A stretch of 64,000 bases of DNA from Bordetella parapertussis (GTDB lineage Bacteria; Pseudomonadota; Gammaproteobacteria; Burkholderiales; Casimicrobiaceae), in NCBI GenBank assembly GCA_943331295.2, contig CALQLA020000002.1, forward strand, positions 62,001-126,000. Reading direction: 5' to 3'. The translations under genes were made by a program, and so were the position numbers. Below the pieces are notes generated by a model that saw only the letters and a list, made by a program, of their open reading frames with translations, was not told the DNA's origin and made no database searches. Within the stretch, counting starts at the first letter, position 1. Each line of letters starts with the position of its first letter. Below, piece after piece: positions 16,625 to 23,971 of the stretch.

Positions 16625-17452
16625 TCAGACCCGCCACGAATCCCTGGCCGACGCCACGCGCCGCATGCCCTGGATGTCCTGCGGCAGCTCGCCGGGGATG
16701 CACAGCAGGTTGGCCGAGATCGTATTGCCGAATATGTTCTCGGCATCGCCCGCGAAATTGTCCGGGTTGAAAAGCCGCGGCAGGTGCCAGTACGCGGCGT
16801 AGCCCAGCCCGAGGATGATCCCGAGCAGCGCCTCGGAGCGGTCCTCGCGGTCGTTCTCGACGTACAGCAGCGGGCGGCAACGCCGGATCGTCCGTTCCGC
16901 GCCGACCAGCACATCGGCCTCCATCCCCTCGACGTCGACCTTCAGCAGGTGGCAGGCCGGCAGCTCCATGCTGTCGACCGTGAGCAGCGGCACCTCTTCG
17001 CCGCCGGTGGCGTCGATCAGCGATACGCCGCCGAAGTTCGCCGGCAGCGACGGGTCGAGCGCCGGGACCAGGATCGTGCCGGACGTCCTGCCCACCGCTG
17101 CCTGCCGGGCGCGGACGTTCGCCAGCTGGTTGAGCGCAAGGTTGGCGCACAGCGTCTGGAACGGGATGCGCTGCGGCTCGAACGCGATCACGGCGCCGCC
17201 ATGGCCGACGAGGCGCGCGAGGCCGACGGTGTGCGCGCCGATGTTGGCGCCGACCTCGACGACGACGGCGCCCGGACGCACGAGCTGCCGGAAGAGTTCC
17301 TGCTCGCCGAACGAGAATTCGCCGTATTTCCGCAACGACTGCCCGATGTAGGCATCGAACCGGTTGTACAGCATGGGCCCGTCGCGGCACATCCGCAGTT
17401 CGTTGAATCCGCCCGGATCGAGTGCCGGGACCGTCCTGCCGTCGTCGCTCAT
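16625..17452 (-). CDS. FkbM-family SAM-dependent methyltransferase
   Basis: This 275-residue protein has the class I methyltransferase motif I VVVEVGANIGAHTVGLARL, followed by AVIAFEPQRIPFQTL (acidic residue that binds the ribose) and the FkbM-type LLKVDVEGMEADVLVGAE. Family members O-methylate sugars in polysaccharides or macrolides. The start MSDDGRTV at 17452 is preferred over an upstream in-frame codon because the longer N-terminus has no conserved features. There is no polysaccharide gene next to it, so the substrate is open. It is divergent from the DUF1330 gene across 112 bp. Confidence 0.87.
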   Translation of the reverse strand: MSDDGRTVPALDPGGFNELRMCRDGPMLYNRFDAYIGQSLRKYGEFSFGEQELFRQLVRPGAVVVEVGANIGAHTVGLARLVGHGGAVIAFEPQRIPFQTLCANLALNQLANVRARQAAVGRTSGTILVPALDPSLPANFGGVSLIDATGGEEVPLLTVDSMELPACHLLKVDVEGMEADVLVGAERTIRRCRPLLYVENDREDRSEALLGIILGLGYAAYWHLPRLFNPDNFAGDAENIFGNTISANLLCIPGELPQDIQGMRRVASARDSWRV

Positions 17453-17564
17453 CGCCGCCTCGCCATCGCTGCCGTCCCCTGGCGACGATACGCCCAATTT
17501 GCGCCGATCGGGCCCCGGTTCCTCGGTATCATCGGGCCCTTCTCCAACGAAAGAGGACCTGCCC

Positions 17565-17858
17565 ATGCCCCGTGCCTACTGGATCTCCGTCTACCGCGCG
17601 ATCAACGACCCCGCCGCGCTTGCCGCCTACGCAAAGCTCGCCGGGCCGGCGGTGCAGGCCGGAGGCGGCCGCGCCCTCGCGCGCGGCCTGCCGGCGGAGG
17701 TGCACGACGCCGGTGTCAACGAGCGCACGGTGCTGATCGAGTTCGACAGCGTCGAGCAGGCGATCGCCACGCACGACAGCCCCGCCTACAAGGAGGCGCT
17801 GCGGGCGCTGGGCAACGGCGTCGAGCGCGACTTCCGCATCATCGAGGGCATCGTCTGA
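17565..17858 (+). CDS. DUF1330 domain protein
   Basis: This 97-residue single-domain dimeric alpha/beta-barrel protein of the DUF1330 family begins PRAYWISVYRAINDPAALA and ends with ERDFRIIEGI, matching family length and ends. AAAGAGG precedes the ATG. DUF1330 proteins are small cytosolic proteins of uncertain function, often near catabolic genes. It converges with the amidohydrolase gene, 15 bp apart. Confidence 0.9.
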   Translation: MPRAYWISVYRAINDPAALAAYAKLAGPAVQAGGGRALARGLPAEVHDAGVNERTVLIEFDSVEQAIATHDSPAYKEALRALGNGVERDFRIIEGIV

Positions 17859-17873
17859 CGCCGGAGGCACCGC

Positions 17874-19286
17874 TCATGCACCGTCGACGAGCGCCCGCGC
17901 GCAGCGGTTATGCGTCGCGATGACGGGCCCCATGTCCAGCGTGACGACCTCGCCGTCCCGCACGACGACGCGGCCGCCGATGACGGTGGTGCGCGCCTGC
18001 TGCGGCGCGCAGAACAGCACGGCTGCGACGGGGTCGTGCAGCGCGCCCGCGTAGCCCGGCGCAGCGAGGTCGAGCGTGAAGAAATCGGCGCACTTGCCCG
18101 GCTCGAGCGAACCGATGTCGGTGCGGCCCAGCACGCGCGCCCCGCCCAGCGTGGCGAGTTCCAGCACCTCGCGGGCGGTCATCCACGCATCGGCGGGCAC
18201 GGGGTGGGCCGGCGGCGCGTACCCGCCCTCGCCATCGGCCTGGGGAACGGCGAGTTGCAGCCGCGCGAGCAGCATTGCCTGCCGGGCCTCGAGCAGCAGG
18301 TTCGATGCGTCGTTGCTGGCGGATCCGTCCACGCCGAGCCCGACGGCGACGCCGGCCGCCATGTATTGCCGGATCGGCGCGATGCCCGATGCGAGGCGCA
18401 TGTTGGAGCACGGGCAGTGCGCGACGCCGCAACCCGCGGCCGCGAACTTCCGGATCTCGCCGGCAGTGACGTGGATCGCGTGCGCGAACCAGACGTCGTC
18501 GCCCAGCCAGCCCAGCGTCTCCATCCAGTCGACCGGCCGCAGCCCGAACCGTTCGAGCGCGTAGCGCTCCTCGTCGCGCGTCTCGGCGAGGTGCGTGTGC
18601 AGCCGGACGCCGTAGTGCCGCGCGAGCGCCGCCGATTCCTTCAGCAGCGCGGTGCTGACCGAGAACGGCGAGCAGGGCGCCAGCACGATCCGCGTCATCG
18701 CGCCGGGGGACGCGTCGTGGTAGGCCTCGATGACGCGGCGGCTGTCGCGCAGGATGAACGCCTCGTCCTCGACGCAGTCGTCGGGCGGCAGCCCGCCCTT
18801 CGACTCGCCGAGCGACATCGAGCCGCGGCTGGCATGGAAGCGCACGCCAAGGTCGCGGGCCGCCTCGACCTGGCAGTCGACGGTGTTGCCGTTCTTGAAC
18901 ACGTAGCTGTGGTCGAACACCGTCGTGCAGCCCGACAGCGCCAGCTCGGCGAGGCCCACCAGCGTGCTGGCCCGCGACGCCTCGGCCGTCGTGCGCGCCC
19001 ACGCCCGGTAGTGCGCCCGCAGCCAGGGGAAGAGATTGCTGTCCTGCACGGCCGGCAGGTTACGCGTCAGCGTCTGGTTGAGGTGGTGATGGGTGTTGAC
19101 GAAGCCGGGCAGCACGATCTGCCCGGCCAGGTCGATGACGGTGTCGGCCGTCGCCGGCAGCATATCGGTGGTGCCGACCTGCCTGACGATGCCGTCCTCG
19201 GCATAGAGGCCGCCGTGGGCGATCTCGCGCCGCTGCCCGTCCATCGTGACCAGGACGTCGGCGTTCGTTGCGAGCAGCGTGGGCAT
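17874..19286 (-). CDS. amidohydrolase, 8-oxoguanine deaminase / AtzA-TrzN type
   Basis: This 470-residue metal-dependent amidohydrolase has ligand motifs THHHLNQT (near 66), HTHLAET (near 227), the later His in FAHAIHV and the Asp in GLGVDGSASND. The segment TRNLPAVQDSNLFPWLRAHY matches the family of 8-oxoguanine deaminases, which hydrolyse the exocyclic amine of 8-oxoguanine to urate. Related enzymes deaminate guanine or s-triazines, so exact specificity is inferred. C-terminal LDLAAPGYAGALHDPV is also typical. No purine genes are adjacent. Confidence 0.85.
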   Translation of the reverse strand: MPTLLATNADVLVTMDGQRREIAHGGLYAEDGIVRQVGTTDMLPATADTVIDLAGQIVLPGFVNTHHHLNQTLTRNLPAVQDSNLFPWLRAHYRAWARTTAEASRASTLVGLAELALSGCTTVFDHSYVFKNGNTVDCQVEAARDLGVRFHASRGSMSLGESKGGLPPDDCVEDEAFILRDSRRVIEAYHDASPGAMTRIVLAPCSPFSVSTALLKESAALARHYGVRLHTHLAETRDEERYALERFGLRPVDWMETLGWLGDDVWFAHAIHVTAGEIRKFAAAGCGVAHCPCSNMRLASGIAPIRQYMAAGVAVGLGVDGSASNDASNLLLEARQAMLLARLQLAVPQADGEGGYAPPAHPVPADAWMTAREVLELATLGGARVLGRTDIGSLEPGKCADFFTLDLAAPGYAGALHDPVAAVLFCAPQQARTTVIGGRVVVRDGEVVTLDMGPVIATHNRCARALVDGA

Positions 19287-19310
19287 GGCGGGTCTCGAAA
19301 GGGGTCAGGT

Positions 19311-19387
19311 CGTGACGGACCGGGGGCGCCGATCGCGGCGCATGCCACCCGGCCGGCACGGGCCCGTTGTCCAACGGGTCCGTCACG
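19311..19387. promoter_or_regulatory. nested inverted repeats in divergent intergenic region
   Basis: A perfect 11-bp inverted repeat (CGTGACGGACC at 19311-19321, GGTCCGTCACG at 19377-19387) encloses a second perfect hairpin, CCCGTTG-TC-CAACGGG, at 19363-19378. The outer right arm ends 20 bp before the TATAAT of the small secreted protein gene, so the structure could be an operator or an element shared by the divergent amidohydrolase. Confidence 0.5.
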
Positions 19388-19407
19388 GCGAGCCGTCGCC
19401 GCGATGC

Positions 19408-19413
19408 TATAAT
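19408..19413 (+). promoter_or_regulatory. -10 element of small secreted protein gene
   Basis: A consensus TATAAT lies 20 bp upstream of the ATG at 19434, with GGAGAG as ribosome site between. No good TTGACA is seen 17 bp upstream, so the promoter is probably activator-assisted or the -35 is weak. Confidence 0.55.
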
Positions 19414-19433
19414 CGTGTAAATTGGAGAGTCTC

Positions 19434-19841
19434 ATGAATCGTCCGATCGCATTCGCCGCCGTTGCCCTGGGTCTCGCACTCGCCTCGCCCACGGCCAGCG
19501 CCGTCGTGTACTGCAAGACTGTCGGCGTGCCCAAGGGCTGCGTCGTACGTCCCGCACCGGCCGTCGTCGTCGCGCCGGCCAAGCCTGCGACAGTGGTCGT
19601 CGCGACGCCGGCCAAGCCTGCGACAGTGGTCGTCGCCACGCCCGCCAAGCCCGCGACAGTGGTCGTCGCGACGCCGGCGGCGCGCCCGGCGGCTGCGGCC
19701 GTCGCCAGGCCCGGCGTCGGTGTCGCACCCGGCGTCGGCGCCCCTGGCGTGGGCGTTGCCCCGGGCGTTGGCGCCGTCGGCGGACCTGGCGCCGGCCCCG
19801 CCAACCAGAACGGTGGCGTGAACCGCGCCGGACGCTTCTGA
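19434..19841 (+). CDS. small secreted Pro/Ala/Val-rich repeat protein
   Basis: This 135-residue exported protein has a signal peptide (MNRPIAFAAVALGLALAS, cleavage near ASA-VV), then a short Cys-containing conserved segment YCKTVGVPKGCVVRP, three perfect 11-residue repeats PAKPATVVVAT, and a Gly/Pro/Val-rich tail ending GGVNRAGRF. Proteins with this YCKTVGVP head occur as uncharacterised exported proteins. The low-complexity body could be a flexible wall- or peptidoglycan-facing linker. The ATG at 19434 is chosen over one 12 bases upstream because of its GGAGAG site. Confidence 0.75.
   Translation: MNRPIAFAAVALGLALASPTASAVVYCKTVGVPKGCVVRPAPAVVVAPAKPATVVVATPAKPATVVVATPAKPATVVVATPAARPAAAAVARPGVGVAPGVGAPGVGVAPGVGAVGGPGAGPANQNGGVNRAGRF
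19575..19673 (+). repeat. 33-bp in-frame tandem repeat, three copies
   Basis: Three consecutive 33-base units encode PAKPATVVVAT. Copies differ at a few third positions only, so the amino-acid repeat is conserved while DNA copies have begun to diverge. Copy number could vary by slippage. Confidence 0.85.
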
Positions 19842-19881
19842 CGGCGTAGGCACTGCCGCGCGCCCGGTTCGCGCCGGGCCG

Positions 19882-20454
19882 CTACCGCGGGCTGTTGTCG
19901 ATGACGTTCTGGACGCTGCCGCTGTCGGAGACGCGGCAGGTGCCGCTCTTGGTGTTGCCGGTGATCCGGACGTCCCACATCCCGTTGCCGACGCGGATCG
20001 AATCGAACGGCAGCGTGGTTCCGGCGGGGAAACCCCACATCCGGTCGCCGGCCTGCGCGCACGCCACCGTCACTTCGGGCGGCGCGCCGCGGTTGTTGGT
20101 GCCGTTGTCGTTGCCCGGGCCGCCTCCTCCTCCGCCGCCCCCGCCCGTCACGCGGGCCGACGAGATGCGGTCGTTCATCCCCATCTGTCCCAGCGACGAA
20201 TAGCGGCCGGGACGCAGCGATATGCACCGGCCGCGATAGTTGGCGTCGTCGCAGAGCTGCCAGGTGCCGTCGCGGACGATCGCCGACGACGCACGATCGT
20301 TGAAGCCGGTGTTGCCAAGGTTGTTGACCGCGTCGCGGACGACGAAGGACCGGCCGTTGAAATTGTCATTCTCGAACAGCGTCAGTTCGGCCGCGGATGC
20401 CGCGCCCGTGAAAGCGCAGGCGACGAGTGCGGCGGCGAGGATTGTGTGTCTCAC
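19882..20454 (-). CDS. secreted beta/gamma-crystallin-like protein
   Basis: This 190-residue exported protein has a signal peptide (VRHTILAAALVACAFTGAAS) and then a two-motif beta/gamma-crystallin domain. The Greek-key signatures are LTLFENDNFNGRSF and QLCDDANYRGRC, with NDRASSAIV and NDRISSARV as paired strand ends that in the family bind calcium (N/D-x-x-S-S). A nine-glycine linker joins a C-terminal domain of about 70 residues, containing two Cys, that I do not recognise. The GTG start at 20454 is supported by a GGAG site 8 bp upstream. It may act as an envelope calcium-binding or inhibitor protein. Confidence 0.8.
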   Translation of the reverse strand: MRHTILAAALVACAFTGAASAAELTLFENDNFNGRSFVVRDAVNNLGNTGFNDRASSAIVRDGTWQLCDDANYRGRCISLRPGRYSSLGQMGMNDRISSARVTGGGGGGGGGPGNDNGTNNRGAPPEVTVACAQAGDRMWGFPAGTTLPFDSIRVGNGMWDVRITGNTKSGTCRVSDSGSVQNVIDNSPR

Positions 20455-20599
20455 GTCGTGCTCCGGAGTCAGGCCGGCGCCGCATTGCGCCCGCCACCCG
20501 GGCATCGTAAGCCGGCCGATGCCGGCGACGCAATCCCGGCCGCGCCCTCCTATGCCAAGCCGCGCGGATGCGCCGACAGCACCGCCTGCCGCGCAGCCG

Positions 20600-21628
20600 T
20601 CAGCCCGGGTCCCGCGCCGTCATGCCCACGCGGGGATCAGTTCCGGCCAGCGCCGTCGTCCTGCTGCGCGTCTTCCACAGCGAGAAGATCACGCCGCCGG
20701 CGATCAGGCCGAAGGTCACCGACAGGGACAGCGCCGGCGGCATCTTGCCGATGATGCCCACCAGGAAGATCTTCACGCCGATGAACACGAGGATCAGGGC
20801 CAGCGCGTACTTGAGGTAGTGGAACCGATGGATCAGTGCCGCCAGCGCGAAGTACAGCGCGCGCAGGCCGAGGATCGCGAAGATGTTGCTGGTGTAGACG
20901 ATGAACGGATCGCTGGTGATGGCGAAGATCGCGGGCACGGAGTCCACCGCGAAGACGAGGTCGACGAACTCCACCATGCACAGTGCGAGGAACAACGGCG
21001 TCACCCAGCGCACGGGGCGGCCCGTCGCCGGATCCGGCTGGCGCACGAAGAAGGCGTTGCCGTGCAGGTTCGGCGTCACGCGCAGGCGGCGGCGCAGGAA
21101 CCGGAGCAGCGGATTGTCGGCGACGTCCGGTGACTGGTCGGCGAGCAGCCACGTCTTGATGCCGGTGAACACGAGGAACGCGCCGAACACGTAGAGCATC
21201 CAGCTGAACTGGTGCACCAGCGTCGCGCCCAGCCCGATCATCAGCGCCCGCAGCACGATCACGCCCAGGATGCCCCAGAACAGCACGCGGTGCTGGTATT
21301 GCCGCGGAATCGCGAAGTAGGTGAAGATCAGCGCGATCACGAAGACGTTGTCGAGCGACAGCGACTTCTCGATCAGGAAGCCGGTGAAATACTCGATGCC
21401 GCTCTGCGCGCCGAGGAACCACCACACCCACGCGCCGAACAGCAGCGCGATGCCGATGTAGCCGGCCGACAGGCCCAGGCTCTCGCGGACGCCGATCTCG
21501 CGGTCGTCCCGGTGCAGCACGCCGAGGTCGAGCGCCAGCAGCGTGGCCACGGTGGCGGCGAAACCCAGCCAAAGCCAGGCTGCCGTGCCAAGGAGAGGCG
21601 TCTGCAGCAAGTCGAACAGCGATGCCAT
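20600..21628 (-). CDS. TerC/Alx family membrane protein
   Basis: This 342-residue polytopic protein has the family motifs FLIEKSLSLDNVFVI and EFVDLVFAVDSVPAI, whose acidic residues lie in the membrane and probably carry manganese or another divalent metal. TerC/Alx proteins export Mn(II) and are linked to alkaline or tellurite stress. The start MASLFDLLQTPL at 21628 fits the family N-terminus. No clear yybP-ykoY riboswitch is visible upstream, only a strong hairpin at 21679-21711. The gene lies downstream of the Bax-inhibitor and HPF genes on the same strand. Confidence 0.9.
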   Translation of the reverse strand: MASLFDLLQTPLLGTAAWLWLGFAATVATLLALDLGVLHRDDREIGVRESLGLSAGYIGIALLFGAWVWWFLGAQSGIEYFTGFLIEKSLSLDNVFVIALIFTYFAIPRQYQHRVLFWGILGVIVLRALMIGLGATLVHQFSWMLYVFGAFLVFTGIKTWLLADQSPDVADNPLLRFLRRRLRVTPNLHGNAFFVRQPDPATGRPVRWVTPLFLALCMVEFVDLVFAVDSVPAIFAITSDPFIVYTSNIFAILGLRALYFALAALIHRFHYLKYALALILVFIGVKIFLVGIIGKMPPALSLSVTFGLIAGGVIFSLWKTRSRTTALAGTDPRVGMTARDPG

Positions 21629-21678
21629 CTACGTTTCCTCAGGGCTTGATCAGGGTTCGGTGCAGCATCGGGTCCGGT

Positions 21679-21711
21679 CGTGCGCGGCGCCGGCAAAGGG
21701 CGCCGCGCACG
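21679..21711. terminator. perfect 13-bp hairpin between Bax-inhibitor and TerC genes
   Basis: CGTGCGCGGCGCC and its exact complement flank a 7-base loop (GGCAAAG on the plus strand). The stem is very GC-rich with no T tract, so it could be a Rho-assisted terminator, an attenuator or an mRNA stabiliser setting the level of the downstream TerC gene. Confidence 0.55.
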
Positions 21712-21737
21712 CGGCGGGTGGAACTCGAGGCGGGCGG

Positions 21738-22424
21738 TCAGTCGTCCCCGCCGCCAAAGCCCAGCAGGCTGAGCAGGCTGGTGAACAGGTTGAAGATCGA
21801 GACGTAGAGCCCGACCGTCGCCAGCACGTAGTTGGTCTCGCCGCCGCCGACGATGCGGCTCGTCTCGAACAGGATCATTCCGGCCGACAGCAGCGCGACG
21901 ACGGCCGCCACCGCGACGCCCAACGCCGGGATCTCGAAGAACATCGCGCCCAGTCCCGCCAGCAGCGCGATGACCATCCCCGCGAACAGGAAGCCGCCCA
22001 GGAAGGTGAAGTCGCGCCGGGTGGTCAGCACGTAGGCGGACAGCGCCAGGAAGGTGGCCCCGGTGGCGGCCAGCGCCATCGTGACGACCTGCGCGCCGCC
22101 GGGCAGCGCCAGCGATTTCGCCAGCAGCGGCCCGAGCGTGTAGCCCATGAAGCCCGTCAGTGCGAACACCGCCGCCAGCGACCACGCGCTGTCCTGCAGC
22201 TTGTGGACGGCGAACAGCAGCCCGAAGTAGCCGGCCAGCGTCAGCAGCATTCCGGGCGCCGGCAGGGCCAGTGCCACGCCGGCGGCGGCGATGGCGGCGC
22301 TCCACAGCAGCGTCAAGGACAGCAGCGCATAGGTGTTGCGCAGCACGCGGCTCGTGCCGGCGGCGGCGGTCGAAGCGTGGCCGGCCGTCGTGCTTGCCCG
22401 AATCGTCCGGATGGCGTTTTCCAT
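21738..22424 (-). CDS. Bax inhibitor-1/YccA family membrane protein
   Basis: This 228-residue protein has seven hydrophobic segments and the family features RNTYALLSLTLLWSAAIAA, GFMGYTLGPLLA and the C-terminal SIFNLFTSLLSLLGFGGG. Bacterial BI-1 homologues (YbhL/YccA/YetJ) interact with FtsH or act as pH-sensitive calcium leak channels. The ATG at 22424 gives MENAIRTIRAST, a typical cytosolic tail. It lies between the hibernation factor gene and TerC, probably one stress transcript. Confidence 0.92.
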   Translation of the reverse strand: MENAIRTIRASTTAGHASTAAAGTSRVLRNTYALLSLTLLWSAAIAAAGVALALPAPGMLLTLAGYFGLLFAVHKLQDSAWSLAAVFALTGFMGYTLGPLLAKSLALPGGAQVVTMALAATGATFLALSAYVLTTRRDFTFLGGFLFAGMVIALLAGLGAMFFEIPALGVAVAAVVALLSAGMILFETSRIVGGGETNYVLATVGLYVSIFNLFTSLLSLLGFGGGDD

Positions 22425-22441
22425 GATGACTTCTCCCGTGG

Positions 22442-22783
22442 TCAGAATTCGAGGCCGACGTCGCGAAAGCGCGGGCGCGCGGCTTCCTTGCCGCGCCGCG
22501 ACCGGCGCACCAGCACCTGCGCCGCCAGCGACAGCGCGCGGTCCAGCGCCGCGCGCCAGTCGCGGTCCAGCGCGGTGATGACCACGGTGCCGGCGTTCGC
22601 GGTGCGGAGTTCGACGTGGCAGCGCTTGTCGACGCCGCCGCGCGGGCCGTTGACGTCGGACAGCTGCACCGTCGCCCGCGGCACGAGCCAGGCGAGGCGC
22701 CGCAGAACGAACCGCGCGCGCCGCTCGGCCAGGTCGCGCAGCGCGGCGCCTTGCGGATGACGGGACTTGAAGAGCACTTGCAT
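22442..22783 (-). CDS. HPF/RaiA-family ribosome hibernation factor
   Basis: This 113-residue protein has the single S30AE domain of short hibernation factors: MQVLFKSRHPQG opening strand, a helix with RRLAWLVPRATVQLSDVNG, and CHVELRTANAGTVVITALDRDWRAALDRAL. Such proteins bind the 30S decoding site during stress or stationary phase. The DVNGPRGG segment matches a subfamily seen in Betaproteobacteria. First gene of the leftward stress cluster, divergent from the NhaR-like regulator. Confidence 0.85.
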   Translation of the reverse strand: MQVLFKSRHPQGAALRDLAERRARFVLRRLAWLVPRATVQLSDVNGPRGGVDKRCHVELRTANAGTVVITALDRDWRAALDRALSLAAQVLVRRSRRGKEAARPRFRDVGLEF

Positions 22784-22847
22784 GGCAGACCTCCATCGGT
22801 TGAAGTACAAGCGAAGGCTACGGCTTGCTTCGATTCCAAAAAAGCAG

Positions 22848-22866
22848 ACAATAACGAATTCATTGT
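22848..22866. promoter_or_regulatory. candidate regulator site, AT-rich inverted repeat
   Basis: In the 99-bp divergent region between the hibernation factor and the LysR-family gene, ACAAT and ATTGT flank a 9-bp centre containing GAATTC. An overlapping AACGAA/TTCGT pair is also visible. A T-N11-A-like interrupted dyad next to a LysR-family gene is the expected binding site, and the region is strikingly AT-rich compared with its surroundings. Confidence 0.5.
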
Positions 22867-22882
22867 TCGTAAAAACCTGACC

Positions 22883-23767
22883 ATGAGCCTCGACTTCAGC
22901 TACCGGCACCTCTATTACTTCTGGGTCGTCGCCAAGGAAGGCAGCATCACCCGTGCCGCCGACCGGCTCGGGATGGCGGTGCAGACCGTCAGCGCGCAGG
23001 TGCACGAGCTGGAGCGGTCGCTGGGCCACGCGCTGCTGAAGCCGGCCGGCCGCGGACTGGTCCTGACGGAGGCCGGCGCGGCGGCGATGCGGCAGGCCGA
23101 CCTGATCTTCCAGCTGGGGGAGGCGTTGCCCGACGCGGTGCGCAACGCGGTCGCGACGCCCGGGGTCCGGCTGGCGCTGGGGATCGCCGACGGCCTGCCC
23201 AAGCTCGCGGTGACGCGACTGATGGAGCCGGTCATCGCGGAACCGAACCTGAGGCTCGTTTGCCACGTCGACGAGTTCGACGACCTCCTTGCCGACCTGG
23301 CGCTGCACCGGCTCGACCTGGTGCTCGCCGATCGCGCCCCGCCGCCCAACCCCAACCTGAAGGTGTACAGCCACGCGCTCGGCTCGTCGGCGCTTGGCTG
23401 GTACGCCCCGCGTACGCTCGCGGCGGCGGCCCGGCGGGGGTTCCCGGCCTCCCTCGCCCAGGTTCCGGTCCTGCTGCCGACGACGCACTCGGCGGTGCGT
23501 TCGCGGATCGACCAGTGGTTCGAGCGCCAGGGCGTGCGGCCGCGCGTGGCCGGGGAGTTCGAGGACAGCGCGCTATTGAAAACCTTCGGCGCCGGCGGCA
23601 TGGGCGTCTTCCCCGCCGCGGAACTCGTCCACGACGACCTCGTCGCCCGCTACGGCGTCAGCCGCGTCGGGCGCTGCGAGGGCGTCGACGAGCACTACTA
23701 CGCGATCGGCACCGAGCGGAAAGTCGTGCATCCGCTCGTCCAGCGCCTGCTGGCCGCCTGGCACTGA
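22883..23767 (+). CDS. nhaR: NhaR-like LysR-family regulator
   Basis: This 294-residue LysR-type regulator has an N-terminal helix-turn-helix (RHLYYFWVVAKEGSITRAAD, then GMAVQTVSAQVHELERSLG). The YYFW aromatic cluster and the effector domain (LVCHVDEFDDLLADLALHR, LPTTHSAVRSRIDQWFE) match NhaR, the sodium/pH-responsive regulator. It is divergently placed from a hibernation factor/BI-1/TerC cluster, and probably controls it in response to cation or pH stress. No nhaA antiporter gene is adjacent. Confidence 0.85.
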   Translation: MSLDFSYRHLYYFWVVAKEGSITRAADRLGMAVQTVSAQVHELERSLGHALLKPAGRGLVLTEAGAAAMRQADLIFQLGEALPDAVRNAVATPGVRLALGIADGLPKLAVTRLMEPVIAEPNLRLVCHVDEFDDLLADLALHRLDLVLADRAPPPNPNLKVYSHALGSSALGWYAPRTLAAAARRGFPASLAQVPVLLPTTHSAVRSRIDQWFERQGVRPRVAGEFEDSALLKTFGAGGMGVFPAAELVHDDLVARYGVSRVGRCEGVDEHYYAIGTERKVVHPLVQRLLAAWH

Positions 23768-23879
23768 GTGGGCGCAGCCTCGACGCCGGGACGCGCGTGC
23801 GGGGGCTGAAGGCAATCCCGGAACGAGCCAACCGCGCCGGGCATTTTGCAGGCCTGCGCGGCCGGACAGCGGGCTGCGC

Positions 23880-23921
23880 TTGACTCAGGTCAAGCCCCAC
23901 CGACAACCGACGCACTAATCT
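23880..23921 (+). promoter_or_regulatory. FNR/Anr-type class II promoter of octaheme cytochrome
   Basis: TTGACTCAGGTCAA at 23880-23893 is a perfect inverted repeat of the TTGAC-N4-GTCAA form bound by FNR/Anr/Dnr regulators. A -10-like TAATCT lies at 23916-23921. The predicted start near 23928 places the box centre (23886.5) at about -41.5, the classic class II activation position. It serves the multihaem cytochrome gene starting at 23972. Confidence 0.7.
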
Positions 23922-23971
23922 AGTGCAATGGCATCCAACGGGATGCCGATATCGCGGATGGGGAGGCAGCA

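Noticed and set aside
21629-21737. yybP-ykoY manganese riboswitch upstream of the TerC gene
   Set aside because: The region is too short and I could not find the conserved loop elements. Only a simple hairpin is present.
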